From assembly GCF_000761245.1 (NCBI RefSeq), contig NZ_AWOR01000043.1:96160-160159 (forward strand): a DNA stretch of 64,000 bases, written 5' to 3'. Position 1 is the first letter of the stretch, and the number at the start of each line of letters is the position of its first letter. Shown in pieces: positions 17,727 to 26,736 of this stretch. The DNA is from Comamonas testosteroni. GTDB taxonomy: Bacteria > Pseudomonadota > Gammaproteobacteria > Burkholderiales > Burkholderiaceae_C. A model generated the notes under the pieces. It did no database searches and was not told the origin of the DNA. It worked only from the letters and a program-made list of their open reading frames with translations. The position numbers were made by a program, and so were the translations under genes.

Positions 17727-18872
17727 CTACTCGTTGACCAGCAGCTGCAGCCCATGCGCCTCGGTCGGCAAGGGCACCTCCCATCGGTGCAACATGCCCA
17801 GCAGTGCGGCATTGCCGAGCGTGGTGTCGCGCTTGCTGTTGCGCGCCAGCAAGGTGGACCTGCTCGCTTCCAGGTGCACCAACTCCACCTGCGCGCCGTA
17901 GGCCAGGCACAGGTCCAGCGTCTTGCCGCGCATCTGCCTGGACAGGTGCGTGGCATTCCAGACAAAAGCTGCCTTGGAGCGCAGCAGGCTCTTGGCCTTG
18001 TCCACGGCATGATGGGCGGCCGCGCCCTCGTTCTCGCCGTGGCGCAGGCCCAGCTCGGTGCACGCATCGTCAAACGACACCACGGGCAAGCCCGGATGAT
18101 GCTGAGCCACCCAGTGATTCTTGCCCGATGCCGGCAGACCGCACATGACGATGACGCGCGATCCCGGCTCTTCGTGCAAGGCATAGTCCGGATGCAACTC
18201 GGCACCGCGGAAATAGCGCACTGCCGTCTCGGCCGAAGCAAAGCTGCGCGGCTTGTGCAAACAGCCCTCTTCCAGCGCCAGCTCCCTGAACAGCTCGATG
18301 TTCACGAGCACATTGTCCACATCGGGGCAGATGCGGCCGCGAATATCTGCCCTGGCCAGCAGCACCAGCAAATGCAGATCGACCTGCCAGGACAGCTCTC
18401 TGACCATGAACTCGGACGAGACGCCTCTGCGCGAATCGGCAAAGGCGAAGAACGGCACCTGATGCACTGCAATCAGGCGGCATACCGCCTCACGTCGGGC
18501 CACGGGCGTGCCAGCCTCCCAGAGCATGAGCCGCGCGTCGAGCGCCCCCCGACGTGAGTGGCCGGGTTGCGCGATGCGGCCGTCGTCGGCTATCTGCGTG
18601 GTCGAGCACTTGGCTACATCGTGCAGCAGCGCGGCCAGAAAGACCGTCTCGCGCTCTTCGTTGGTGAGCCCCGCATAGTCGCCATCCTGCAGCAGCTCGG
18701 TCACCACCATCTGCGTATGCGTCCAGACATCGCCTTCGGCATGGTAGATCGGGTCTTGCGGCGTGGTCTTGGCCAGCTCAAGTTGCGGAAAAGCCTCCAG
18801 GCAGGCCGCCCAGTCCACCGCATGGCGAGCGGAATGCGGCACCAGGGCCGCTATCTGTTTCCAGCTCCACAT
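17727..18872 (-). CDS. HD-phosphohydrolase/polynucleotide kinase (HD-Pnk-like end-healing enzyme)
   Basis: 381-residue two-domain protein. The N-terminal part carries an HD domain (H44 and H52 in PIYHAEGDVWTHTQ, H84-D85 in AALLHDVAK, H105 and D175 further on). The C-terminal part is a P-loop kinase: GLPASGKN at 245-252, FDD after the next strand, NATHLSRQMR and LARNSKRD as lid. HD-Pnk enzymes (Runella type) heal RNA/DNA ends by removing 2',3'-phosphates and phosphorylating 5'-OH. The P-loop ends in Asn instead of Ser/Thr, which is odd. ATG 18872 is preferred to the frame extending to 18992. It lies 73 bp after the RNA ligase gene. Confidence 0.8.
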   Translation of the reverse strand: MWSWKQIAALVPHSARHAVDWAACLEAFPQLELAKTTPQDPIYHAEGDVWTHTQMVVTELLQDGDYAGLTNEERETVFLAALLHDVAKCSTTQIADDGRIAQPGHSRRGALDARLMLWEAGTPVARREAVCRLIAVHQVPFFAFADSRRGVSSEFMVRELSWQVDLHLLVLLARADIRGRICPDVDNVLVNIELFRELALEEGCLHKPRSFASAETAVRYFRGAELHPDYALHEEPGSRVIVMCGLPASGKNHWVAQHHPGLPVVSFDDACTELGLRHGENEGAAAHHAVDKAKSLLRSKAAFVWNATHLSRQMRGKTLDLCLAYGAQVELVHLEASRSTLLARNSKRDTTLGNAALLGMLHRWEVPLPTEAHGLQLLVNE

Positions 18873-18914
18873 AAGTTCTCCTTTCACCGCAGCCTCTTCA
18901 TGAAAACCACGGTC

Positions 18915-18931
18915 TTGATAGCTATCAGCGC
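18915..18931. repeat. partial copy of the TTGATAGCT repeat
   Basis: TTGATAGCTATCAGCGC matches the first 17 bases of the element at 7497, here alone, in the 73-bp space between the RNA ligase stop and HD-Pnk start. Confidence 0.5.
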
Positions 18932-18945
18932 TTGTTGGACAGGCC

Positions 18946-19782
18946 TCACCAGCTTTTTTGAATCTTGCTGGCAAAGATATCGACGCCTGCACGCAGACCG
19001 TTGGCGACGATGGGCCGCTCGCTGTGGTGCGAGCCCGACTCCAGGATCACCTGCACGAAGTCGGAGCGCACGAATTTGTAGCGCTCCACGGTCTGGCCGT
19101 TCTCCTCGACCTTGATGTACAGACCTTCGGCCAGTTCGGATCTGTCGGTCTGGCGCCAGGCCAGCGGCAAATCCAATTTCTGCCTTTGCACCTGATCCTC
19201 GAACACCGCCTTCCAGCGTGTGCTGCGCCCCAGGGACGGTGCCAGCAATGCCAGCAAATCCTGTATTCGCCTGGGAGCGAGGCCGGCGTAGAGAACGGGC
19301 ACGGACACCACGGGCACACCCGCCAGCAGCGCATGGCGCTGCGGCGTGTCCAGAAACTGCTGCGCCGAGCGGTCCCAGATGTCGAACTCGCAAAACCAGT
19401 GCGCCAAGGCGTCGTAGTACAGCGAATGCTTTGCGTACAGCCACTCGCCATACATCACGTAGCGCTCGTCCAGCAGCGCCATCAGCGCGCCTTCATGGGC
19501 TCTGGCCCATTGCTTGTAGGCATTGAACTGGCGCTCGCGCCCGCCCATCTGATCGGCTTGCAGATAGTGGCCGCGCGACTGCAGCAGCAGGCTGCCGTCG
19601 GCGCCAAAGCTCAGCGCCGCATTGGCGCCATCGAGCTTTTCCTCGACCACGATATGCCGGCCGGCCAGCGCTTCATAGGAGACGGCCTCGGCCTGATCGC
19701 CGACCTGCAGCCGCGAGCCACGCAAATGCGGCGTGCGCGGATATTTGAGAATCTCCAGGTTGAATAAATGGGAAGTAGTCAT
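18946..19782 (-). CDS. RNA ligase, Rnl2-like nucleotidyltransferase
   Basis: ATP-dependent polynucleotide ligase of 278 residues, presumably sealing RNA. Covalent nucleotidyltransferase motifs are in order: I, EEKLDGAN with lysine 49 as nucleophile; III-like, YVMYGEWLYAKHS at about 108-120; IV, AEGLYIK at 218-224; V, RYKFVRS at 234-240. This is the RNA_ligase (Rnl2-type) pattern and not that of a DNA ligase; no OB or C-terminal domain is evident. ATG 19782 has GGAAAG upstream; the frame reaching 19905 is not needed. It precedes the HD-Pnk gene, so heal and seal functions are paired. Confidence 0.85.
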   Translation of the reverse strand: MTTSHLFNLEILKYPRTPHLRGSRLQVGDQAEAVSYEALAGRHIVVEEKLDGANAALSFGADGSLLLQSRGHYLQADQMGGRERQFNAYKQWARAHEGALMALLDERYVMYGEWLYAKHSLYYDALAHWFCEFDIWDRSAQQFLDTPQRHALLAGVPVVSVPVLYAGLAPRRIQDLLALLAPSLGRSTRWKAVFEDQVQRQKLDLPLAWRQTDRSELAEGLYIKVEENGQTVERYKFVRSDFVQVILESGSHHSERPIVANGLRAGVDIFASKIQKSW

Positions 19783-20313
19783 GTTGTGCTTTCCAAAGAG
19801 GGAATAAGCCACGCGCCCAAAGGCGTGGCAGACAAACCAAGGACAAAGACAGCGGCGCTCGCCGCCACCACCGGACGAAGACAGAAAAGCCTGACCGTCG
19901 AGCAAAGGACAGGCCGGGATTCAGAGAGTGAAAGAGCGCAAGACCTGGGCGTGAGCGAGGTCACAGGCGCCAAACAAGGGTTTCAAGTACCCCTTGGAGC
20001 AACAAGCAGGCGTCCGGGGTCGCCCGGGCCAAGCGTCGCAGGGGATCGATAGTCCACGCCGCAGCGCACACGTGAGAGATCAGCGTGTGGCGAAGTCGTT
20101 TAGCGAAAACGAATGCGGCAGGACATGGTGTACCTCGAAAATGAGAGCAGATAACGCAAGTGAGGTAAAGGCTGGCGAGTTTATCGGCTTGGTATAGCAA
20201 CTGCCAAGCGCTTTGCAGGGCCTGTGGTGCATAGACCACGAATCGGTTTCACAGAGATGAAACACAGGCTGGTTACAAATCGAAGTTTTCCTACTGCACC
20301 TGCCAAACGCTCA
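19783..20313. other. 530-bp non-coding stretch between divergent genes
   Basis: No convincing gene seen. It separates the RNA ligase (minus) from the choice-of-anchor I gene (plus). Notable are an arm CACGCGCCCAAAGGCGTG near 19811-19828 in the ligase leader, a tRNA-like arm AGGGT-TTCAAGT-ACCCC at about 19977-19993 without a complete cloverleaf, and an inverted repeat GCTTGG-N11-CCAAGC at 20187-20209. It may hold a long leader or a small RNA. Confidence 0.5.
20187..20209. promoter_or_regulatory. inverted repeat, candidate operator
   Basis: GCTTGG and CCAAGC separated by 11 bases, about 105 bp before the choice-of-anchor I start. The spacing would suit a dimeric regulator; no known consensus is matched. 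Confidence 0.3.
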
Positions 20314-22290
20314 ATGACATCTGCACAGACCTTGCGCCAACCTCTTCTGATTTCCCTGATCGCAGCCGCCGCCCTGGCCGCCTGTGGTGGCGGTGACAAC
20401 AACACGAACAGCACCACCCCAGCGCCTGCCCCGGTTCCCGAGGTCCCTGCACCGGCTCCCGAACCCGAGAAGACGCCTGTCTCGCTCCTGCTTGAGAAGA
20501 TCGGCAGCTATCAGTCGGGCATCTTTTTGCAGAGCGCCGCTGAAATTACGGCTTTCGATCCCGTCACCAAACGCGGCTTTGTGGTCAATGCCCAAAAAGG
20601 TGCGCTGGATGTGCTGGACATGAGCAACCCCGCTGCCCCGCGCATGCTGGCCAGCCTGGATGCCACCAAGCTCTCGCTGGGTGCGGGTGCCTCCATCAAC
20701 AGCGTGGCTGTGCATGGCGGCCTGGTGGCTGCTGCCGTGCAGGCATCGGTCAAGACGGACAAGGGCATGGTCGTCATCTATGACGCCGACAAGCTCAGCG
20801 TGATCGCCGAAGTGCCCGTGGGCGCCCTGCCCGATATGCTGACCTTCACCCCCGACGGCAAGACCATTCTGGTCGCCAACGAGGGCGAGCCCAGCGATGA
20901 CTACCAGTTCGACCCCGAAGGCTCGATCAGCGTGATCGACGTGAGCACGCCTGCCAAGCCTGTGGCTCGCACTGCCGACTTCAAGGCCTTCAACAGCCAG
21001 AAGGCGCAGTTGCTGGCCAAGGGCGTGCGCATCTTCGGCCCGACCGCAGACGGCCAGGGAACGGCCGCCGTGGCCAACGACCTGGAGCCCGAATACATTG
21101 CCGTGGCCCCCGACGGCAAGACCGCCTGGGTGACGCTGCAGGAAAACAATGCGCTGGCGATTGTGGACATTGCCAGCGCCACCGTGACCGATGTGGTGGC
21201 GCTGGGCTACAAGGACCATGGCGCAGCCGGCAACGAGCTTGACTTCGCCGACAGTGACGGCAAGAGCCCGATCATCGACATCACCCAGGCCCCCAACGTC
21301 TTCGGCATGTTCCAGCCGGACTCCATCGCCGCCTACAAGGCCGCCGACGGTGCAACCTATCTGGTCACAGCCAACGAAGGCGATGCACGTGCCTGGGGTG
21401 AAGGCAACAAGAGCTATTTCGGCACAGCCGCCGACAAGACGAGCGGCGCCCCGGCTGCGGCAGGCGATGTGACCAAGGGCTTTGTGGAAGAGTGGCGCAT
21501 CAAGCATCTGGTGCACAAGGACGGTTTTATGCGCCGTGCGGGTGACGACCTGCCGGCCCACCTGGCTCAGCTGGCCAATGGCGCCTATCTGAATGGCGCC
21601 AACTTTGCCTGGTGCGGCGCGGCTGGCACGGATCCCAAGACCTGCCGCGACGACGACAAACTGGGACGCCTCAAGGTCACCTGGACCATGGGCTACCAGA
21701 GCGACAGCAGCGGCAACCCCGTCAAGGACGGCAAGGGCTACCTGACCTATGACAGGCTCTATGCCTATGGAGGTCGCTCCATCTCCATCTGGGATGCCAA
21801 GGGCAAGCAGGTCTGGGACTCTGGCGCAGCCTTCGAGAAATTCCTCGCCAGCCCCGAATGCAAGCTGGGCTCCAAACGTGACATTGCCTGCGCCACCTAC
21901 TTCAACACCGGTCATGACGAAACGGCCAGGCTCGATGCGCGCAGCAGCGCCAAGGGTCCCGAGCCCGAAGGGCTGACCGTGGGCCAGATCGGCACCAAGA
22001 CCTTTGTCTTTGTGGGCCTGGAGCGCATGGGCGGCATTCTGGTGTTCGACATCACCGACCCCAAGGCACCCAAGCAGATCGACTATCTGAACACCCGCGA
22101 GAACTGGACGGCCAACTTTGACAGCAAGTCCGGCCTGGCCGGCACCGCACTCAGCAATGTGGGCGATCTGGGCCCCGAAGGCCTGCACTTCATTTCCGCC
22201 GCCAAGTCGCCCAACGGCAAGCCCCTGCTGATGGTGGGCAACGAGGTCAGCGGAACCACGGCCGTCTACCAGCTCAATCTGCAATATTGA
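20314..22290 (+). CDS. choice-of-anchor I family lipoprotein, beta-propeller phosphatase-like
   Basis: Outer-surface or periplasmic lipoprotein of 658 residues. The signal peptide LRQPLLISLIAAAALAACGGG has a lipobox LAAC, followed by a Thr/Pro/Ala-rich spacer. The mature part has propeller-type repeats (LPDMLTFTPDGKTILVANEGEPSDDY; LEPEYIAVAPDGKTAWVTLQENNALAIVDI) and the family's GPEPEGLTVGQIGTKTFVFVGLERMGG and DLGPEGLHFISA segments. Such proteins are often called alkaline phosphatase-like and found with phosphorus genes. ATG 20314 gives the best signal peptide; 20257 is an alternative. It ends in a terminator before the ABC importer operon. Confidence 0.8.
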   Translation: MTSAQTLRQPLLISLIAAAALAACGGGDNNTNSTTPAPAPVPEVPAPAPEPEKTPVSLLLEKIGSYQSGIFLQSAAEITAFDPVTKRGFVVNAQKGALDVLDMSNPAAPRMLASLDATKLSLGAGASINSVAVHGGLVAAAVQASVKTDKGMVVIYDADKLSVIAEVPVGALPDMLTFTPDGKTILVANEGEPSDDYQFDPEGSISVIDVSTPAKPVARTADFKAFNSQKAQLLAKGVRIFGPTADGQGTAAVANDLEPEYIAVAPDGKTAWVTLQENNALAIVDIASATVTDVVALGYKDHGAAGNELDFADSDGKSPIIDITQAPNVFGMFQPDSIAAYKAADGATYLVTANEGDARAWGEGNKSYFGTAADKTSGAPAAAGDVTKGFVEEWRIKHLVHKDGFMRRAGDDLPAHLAQLANGAYLNGANFAWCGAAGTDPKTCRDDDKLGRLKVTWTMGYQSDSSGNPVKDGKGYLTYDRLYAYGGRSISIWDAKGKQVWDSGAAFEKFLASPECKLGSKRDIACATYFNTGHDETARLDARSSAKGPEPEGLTVGQIGTKTFVFVGLERMGGILVFDITDPKAPKQIDYLNTRENWTANFDSKSGLAGTALSNVGDLGPEGLHFISAAKSPNGKPLLMVGNEVSGTTAVYQLNLQY

Positions 22291-22320
22291 AACCTGCAGA
22301 CAAGCAGTCGCTTTCATGCC

Positions 22321-22346
22321 AAGCCCCGTCCCCACGGGGCTTTTTG
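22321..22346 (+). terminator. intrinsic terminator
   Basis: AGCCCCGT-CCCC-ACGGGGCT followed by TTTTT, 30 bases after the choice-of-anchor I stop codon. It isolates that gene from the following ABC operon. Confidence 0.88.
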
Positions 22347-22404
22347 CTATTCAAATCAAGCAAAGACTGCGCCCAGGGTTTCTCAATTACGTAACAATAA
22401 GCGC

Positions 22405-22500
22405 CAGCGGTCGGTGTACCGCCTATGGGTTCCCATTCGCCGCAAGCCAAACGCTTGTGACCTACTAAACCGCCGTGTATCCGGACGGCGGTGGCTTTTT
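22405..22500 (+). promoter_or_regulatory. structured leader ending in a terminator-like hairpin before the ABC operon (candidate attenuator or riboswitch)
   Basis: Successive small hairpins (GCGGT/ACCGC at 22407-22422, TGGG/CCCA at 22425-22434, CAAGC/GCTTG at 22443-22457) precede a strong stem ACCGCCGT / ACGGCGGT at 22469-22492 followed by GGCTTTTTG, ending only 15 bases before the PhnD-type start codon. The segment ACCGCC at 22418 could also pair with GGCGGT of the terminator, a possible antiterminator. I recognise no known riboswitch class. Confidence 0.5.
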
Positions 22501-22514
22501 GAACGGAGCACTTA

Positions 22515-23396
22515 ATGAAGCACTCTTTCGCTCGCCGCCAGGCGCTGCGCGGCTTGGCCGTGGCAGCTCTCGCTTCCTCCTCCTTGCTGTCCGCAGCCCA
22601 TGCAGACACCCCTGCCGTGCTGCGCGTCTCGGCCATTCCCGACGAGGCACCGACCGAGCTGCAGCGCAAGTTCAAGCCCCTGGGCGAATACCTCTCGCAA
22701 GCCACCGGCATCAAGGTGGTGTTCACCCCCGTGTCCGACTACGCGGCCGTGGTCGAGTCCCTTGCCACCAAAAAGCTGGACCTGGCCTGGCTGGGCGGCT
22801 TCACCTATGTGCAGGCCAAGATTCGCACCAACGGCACAGCCATCCCCATCGTGCAGCGGGCCGAGGATGCGGTGTTCACCAGCAAGTTCATCACGGCCGA
22901 CCCCGCCATCAAGACGCTGGCCGACCTCAAGGGCAAGACCTTTGCCTTCGGCGCCCCTTCATCCACTTCGGGCAGCCTGATGCCGCGCTTCTTCCTGCAG
23001 CAAGACGGCCTGAACCCCGAAAAAGACTTCAAGACCGTGGCCTACTCGGGCGCGCATGATGCCACCGTGGCCTTTGTAGCCGCAGGCAAGGCCGAGGCCG
23101 GCGTACTCAACACTTCGGTGTGGGACAAGCTGGTCGAATCCAAGAAGGTGGACACCAGCAAGGTGCGTGTGTTCGCCACGACGCCCACCTACTTTGACTA
23201 CAACTGGACGGTGCGCGGCGACCTGGACCCAGCCATCGTCAAGAAGCTGACCGCAGCCTTCCTGGCACTGGACCCCAGCAAGCCAGAGCACAAGGCCATC
23301 ATGGACCTGCAGCGCGCCTCCAAGTTCATCGCCACCGACTCCAAGAACTACGACGGCATTGAAGCCGCCGCCAAGTCCGCCGGTCTGCTGAAGTAA
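22515..23396 (+). CDS. PhnD-like ABC importer substrate-binding protein (phosphonate/selenate-type)
   Basis: Periplasmic binding protein of 293 residues with a signal peptide ([30 protein letters not shown], then DTPAV). The mature start [21 protein letters not shown], then [34 protein letters not shown] and [22 protein letters not shown] are PhnD family features. From memory, the IPDEAPTEL form is common in proteins annotated as putative selenate-binding, so phosphonate is not assured. First gene of a three-gene importer operon; clear GGAG before ATG. Confidence 0.82.
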   Translation: MKHSFARRQALRGLAVAALASSSLLSAAHADTPAVLRVSAIPDEAPTELQRKFKPLGEYLSQATGIKVVFTPVSDYAAVVESLATKKLDLAWLGGFTYVQAKIRTNGTAIPIVQRAEDAVFTSKFITADPAIKTLADLKGKTFAFGAPSSTSGSLMPRFFLQQDGLNPEKDFKTVAYSGAHDATVAFVAAGKAEAGVLNTSVWDKLVESKKVDTSKVRVFATTPTYFDYNWTVRGDLDPAIVKKLTAAFLALDPSKPEHKAIMDLQRASKFIATDSKNYDGIEAAAKSAGLLK

Positions 23397-23414
23397 AAAA
23401 TTCAGCTTTTTTGA

Positions 23415-23445
23415 CTGCCAACGCTTATGTATCAAGCGTTGGCAG
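23415..23445 (+). promoter_or_regulatory. 12-bp hairpin in the operon spacer
   Basis: CTGCCAACGCTT and AAGCGTTGGCAG pair perfectly around a 7-base loop, between the binding-protein stop and the ATPase start. No T-run follows, so it fits an RNA-stabilising or processing hairpin that raises binding-protein yield. Its sequence resembles the family of TTGATAGCT/AGCGCTT repeats in this window. Confidence 0.5.
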
Positions 23446-23470
23446 CTATTGTTTTCAGAATGTTCGTCTC

Positions 23471-24316
23471 ATGAGCTTCATGCTGGACGATGTGGGCCTG
23501 ACCCACAGCAACGGCTTTACCGCCCTGTCCCATATCTCCTTGTCCGCCATACAGGGCGAGAGCATTGCGCTCATCGGGCCCTCGGGCGCCGGGAAGACTT
23601 CGCTGCTGAGCACCATCGGAACGGCCTATCTGCCCACGGCAGGCCGCATGCAGGTGCTGGGCCGGGCCGCGTCTGCGCAATCCGCCGCCCGCGATCTCAA
23701 GCCCCTGCGCAGCCGCATTGGCACCGTGCATCAGGCCGCGCCCATTCCGCTGCGCCAGCGCGTGGTCACGGCCGTGCTGGCCGGCAAGCTCGGCCAGTGG
23801 CCGCTGTGGAAGGCGCTGGCATCGCTGGCCTATCCGCAGGACATCACGGGCGCACGCGAAGCCCTGGCCCGTGTGCAGCTCGAGGACAAGCTGTTTGCAC
23901 GCTGCGACCAGCTCTCGGGCGGTCAGCTGCAGCGTGTGGGCATTGCCCGCGTGCTCTACCAGCAGGCCGAGCTGATTCTGGCCGACGAGCCTGTCTCGGC
24001 ACTGGACCCTGCACTCTCGCAGGCCACGGTGCAGTTGCTGGTGCGGGAAGCCGCCGCGCGCCAGGCCACGCTGGTTGCCAGCCTGCATGCCGTCGATCTG
24101 GCGCTGGCCAACTTTGCCCGCATCGTGGGCGTGCGCGATGGCCGCCTGGCCTTTGACCTGCCGGCCGCGCAGGTCAGCGATGCCCAGCTGCAAGCCCTCT
24201 ATGCCCATGCCGATGGCAGCCCGGCCGATCTGCCCACGCTGCACAACCGCCTGGCTCCAGTCGCTCCTGCCGGCACGGCGGCGCCCGCCCCCATCCAGGT
24301 CAACGCATGCCGGTGA
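23471..24316 (+). CDS. ABC importer ATP-binding protein, PhnC-like
   Basis: Cytoplasmic ATPase of 281 residues energising the importer. Walker [10 protein letters not shown] at about residues 37-45, signature [15 protein letters not shown], Walker [14 protein letters not shown] and the switch histidine in [11 protein letters not shown] are all intact. The Q-loop region [31 protein letters not shown] resembles PhnC. ATG 23471 is preferred; upstream frame overlaps the hairpin. A C-terminal proline/alanine tail follows. The stop overlaps the permease start by 10 nt. Confidence 0.87.
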   Translation: MSFMLDDVGLTHSNGFTALSHISLSAIQGESIALIGPSGAGKTSLLSTIGTAYLPTAGRMQVLGRAASAQSAARDLKPLRSRIGTVHQAAPIPLRQRVVTAVLAGKLGQWPLWKALASLAYPQDITGAREALARVQLEDKLFARCDQLSGGQLQRVGIARVLYQQAELILADEPVSALDPALSQATVQLLVREAAARQATLVASLHAVDLALANFARIVGVRDGRLAFDLPAAQVSDAQLQALYAHADGSPADLPTLHNRLAPVAPAGTAAPAPIQVNACR

Positions 24317-25881
24317 ACAGGGACACGCCAACTGCCGCGCCGCGCCGCGACCCCGCCGCACGCGGCCGTCTCGCCGCGCTGATCCTGGCCCTGGTCGTGC
24401 TCTGGCCCATGCTGCAGACCTCGGGCTTCTCGCTCAAGCCGCTGTTCGCTGCCGACAATCTCAAGGTCATAGGCGGCTTTCTCGCGCAATTTCTGCCGCC
24501 CGAAACCAGTGGGGAGTTCCTGGCATACCTGGGTCAGGCCACGCTGGAGACCCTGGCCATCGCCACGGCCGGCATGGCGCTGGCCTTTGTGATTGCCGTG
24601 CCCATGGCCTATCTGTCCACGGGCGCGGCACGCGAGAGGGTCACACTCAACCCCATCGCCCGAAGCATGCTCACCATCTTGCGTGGCATTCCCGAGCTGG
24701 TGTGGGCTCTGGTATTTGTACGTGTCTTTGGCCTGGGCCCCGCAGCCGGCGTGTTGGCCCTAGGCCTGACCTATGGAGGCATGCTGGCCAAGGTCTATGC
24801 CGAAATTCTCGAATCCACCGATCCGGCGCCGGCCCGCGCCCTGCGCGCCTGCGGTGCCGGCCGCATCCAGGCTCTGCTCTATGGCCTGCTGCCCCAGGCC
24901 GCCAAGGAGCTGACCTCCTACACCGTCTATCGCTGGGAATGCGCAGTCCGCGCCTCGGTGGTCATGGGTTTTGTGGGTGCAGGAGGCCTGGGCCAGCTCA
25001 TGGACCAGGCCATGAAGATGCTCAACGGCGGCGAAGCCGCCAGCATTTTGCTGGCCTTCATGCTGCTGGTGGCGGCAGCCGATCTGCTCTCCTGGTGGCT
25101 GCGTCGCGCACTCGACGCCGCGCCTGCCCCGCGCGCCTTGCCCTTCGGCTGGCGAACCGGCACATTTCTGCTGGCTGCCTGCGCGGCGCTATGGGCCAGT
25201 CTGCGGCTTCTGGATATTGATTTCTCGGCACTGTTCACGGCAGATGCAGCCGCCAGCATGGGCGACTTTGTACGCGGCTTTTTCCCGCCCGATCTGAGCC
25301 AGCCCTGGCTGCTCAAGGTGCTTCAAGGCATCTGGGAGACTCTGGCCATCTCCATCGTCGGCACCTTGCTGGCCGCGATCGGGGGCCTGCTGCTGGCCCT
25401 GCCGCGCTGGCGTGCGCCGTGGAATGTGGTGCTCAACGTGCTGCGCTCCGTGCCCGAGCTGGTCTGGGCCACGATCACCGCGCTGGCCGTGGGCCTGGGC
25501 CCGTTTGCCGGTGCTCTGGCCCTGGCCCTGCATACCACTGGTGTGCTGGGCCGCCTGTTTGCCGAGGCCTTGCAGAACACCCCGGCAGCTCCCGCGAATG
25601 CCCTCAAGCTCAGCGGCAGCAATCGCCTGCTGGCCTTTTTCTACGGCACCCTGCCCGGCGCAGCGCCGCAGCTGCTGGCATACACGCTGTACCGCTGGGA
25701 GATGAATATCCGCATGGCGGCGATTCTGGGCTTTGTGGGAGCTGGCGGGCTGGGCCAGCTGCTGTACTTCGAACTTTCGCTGTTCCACTATGCCCAGGCC
25801 AGCACCGTGATCATGGCCATGCTCTTGCTGAGTATTGCCGTGGACTGGAGCAGCGCCGGCTTGCGCCGTGCCATGCGTTGA
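24307..25881 (+). CDS. ABC importer permease with two fused PhnE-like domains
   Basis: Inner-membrane permease of 524 residues that carries two tandem BPD_transp_1 modules in one chain, each about 250 residues. Each has an EAA-type loop: [32 protein letters not shown] in the first and [32 protein letters not shown] in the second, and each ends with [13 protein letters not shown] / [13 protein letters not shown]. The internal duplication means one polypeptide forms the whole pore. It overlaps the ATPase gene. Confidence 0.87.
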   Translation: MPVNRDTPTAAPRRDPAARGRLAALILALVVLWPMLQTSGFSLKPLFAADNLKVIGGFLAQFLPPETSGEFLAYLGQATLETLAIATAGMALAFVIAVPMAYLSTGAARERVTLNPIARSMLTILRGIPELVWALVFVRVFGLGPAAGVLALGLTYGGMLAKVYAEILESTDPAPARALRACGAGRIQALLYGLLPQAAKELTSYTVYRWECAVRASVVMGFVGAGGLGQLMDQAMKMLNGGEAASILLAFMLLVAAADLLSWWLRRALDAAPAPRALPFGWRTGTFLLAACAALWASLRLLDIDFSALFTADAAASMGDFVRGFFPPDLSQPWLLKVLQGIWETLAISIVGTLLAAIGGLLLALPRWRAPWNVVLNVLRSVPELVWATITALAVGLGPFAGALALALHTTGVLGRLFAEALQNTPAAPANALKLSGSNRLLAFFYGTLPGAAPQLLAYTLYRWEMNIRMAAILGFVGAGGLGQLLYFELSLFHYAQASTVIMAMLLLSIAVDWSSAGLRRAMR

Positions 25882-26076
25882 GGCGGTTGACGCGGCGCCC
25901 CGGCACCGCGTCAGCTTCACCCGCTCCTCCATCACATCCGCCGCACAGCCCCCAGATGAGCCAACGCTGCCAGCGATCCGGTCTGCATCCAGTTCTCCAC
26001 GAGAGTTGAAACCTGAGTGCTTCAGCCACACCTGCTCCGCGCCGCGACTGATCGCACCACGTAGAGCGATGCTGCT

Positions 26077-26532
26077 TCACACGCCCAGAGGCAGATCGGC
26101 TTTTTTCAACGTGCGCAGCACAAAGCTGGACTGGCTGTGGCGTATGCCCTTGATCTTGTAGAGCTTCTCGCGCAGCAGGCGCTCGTAGTCGCGCGTGTCC
26201 TTGACGACGATACGCAACAGATAGTCGTACTCGCCCGATACCAGATGCGCTTCCACGACTTCGGGAATGGTGGCCAGCACCTCGCCGAACTTTTCCAGCG
26301 TGTTGTCCGAATGGCTGTCCAGCGTGACCATCACCAGAACCGAATCGGCCAGTCCCAAAGCCTGGGGGTTCAGACGCACGGTATAGCCCTCGATCACGCC
26401 GGCCTCTTCCATCTTCTTGATGCGCGCCCAGCATGGCGATGCGCTCAGGCCCACGGCCGCGCCAATGTCCTGCAGGCTGGCGCGCGCATTGGCCTGCAAG
26501 GCAGCAAGAATCTTTTTATCCAAGGTGTCCAT
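26077..26532 (-). CDS. Lrp/AsnC family transcriptional regulator
   Basis: Feast/famine regulator of 151 residues. HTH region LDKKILAALQANARASLQDIGAAVGLSASPCWARIKKMEEAGVI, then the AsnC/RAM ligand domain (VLVMVTLDSHSDNTLEKFGEVLATIPEVVEAHLVSGEYDYLLRI). An exact Lrp consensus palindrome lies 32 bp upstream of the start, suggesting autoregulation. No amino-acid transport gene is adjacent, so targets are unknown. Confidence 0.92.
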   Translation of the reverse strand: MDTLDKKILAALQANARASLQDIGAAVGLSASPCWARIKKMEEAGVIEGYTVRLNPQALGLADSVLVMVTLDSHSDNTLEKFGEVLATIPEVVEAHLVSGEYDYLLRIVVKDTRDYERLLREKLYKIKGIRHSQSSFVLRTLKKADLPLGV

Positions 26533-26563
26533 ATTCTGGAATTTACCGCAAAATAATCAAAAA

Positions 26564-26578
26564 CAGAAAATTTTTCTG
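26564..26578. promoter_or_regulatory. Lrp-consensus operator
   Basis: CAGAAAATTTTTCTG fits all 15 positions of the Escherichia coli Lrp consensus YAGHAWATTWTDCTR. It is 32 bp from the Lrp/AsnC-family start codon; similar AT-rich partial sites (ATTCTGGAATTT, CACAGAATTTG) flank it. Confidence 0.7.
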
Positions 26579-26736
26579 TAGCAGACCTATATTCACAGAA
26601 TTTGAAGCAACATTTTCTGCAGCGCAACATGCACACTTGAGTCCATGGAAGCACGTTTACCGACGCAGCAAAACCATTCAACATACCGCGCCGTTTACCG
26701 TCAGCATCCGGTTGGTTGATCCGCAGCACGCACACG

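Noticed and set aside
19976..19993. tRNA-like arm (AGGGT-TTCAAGT-ACCCC) as a tRNA gene
   Set aside because: No D arm or matching acceptor strands were found around it on either strand.
20185..20215. Sigma-54 promoter for the RNA ligase operon
   Set aside because: TTGGCAGTTGC on the minus strand has the GG and GC elements too close for -24/-12.
20311..22335. 674-codon minus-strand frame over the choice-of-anchor I gene
   Set aside because: Antisense shadow; repetitive Gly/Val/His composition without domains.
23415..23445. Transcription terminator inside the ABC operon
   Set aside because: The stem is strong but no T-run follows and the operon continues.
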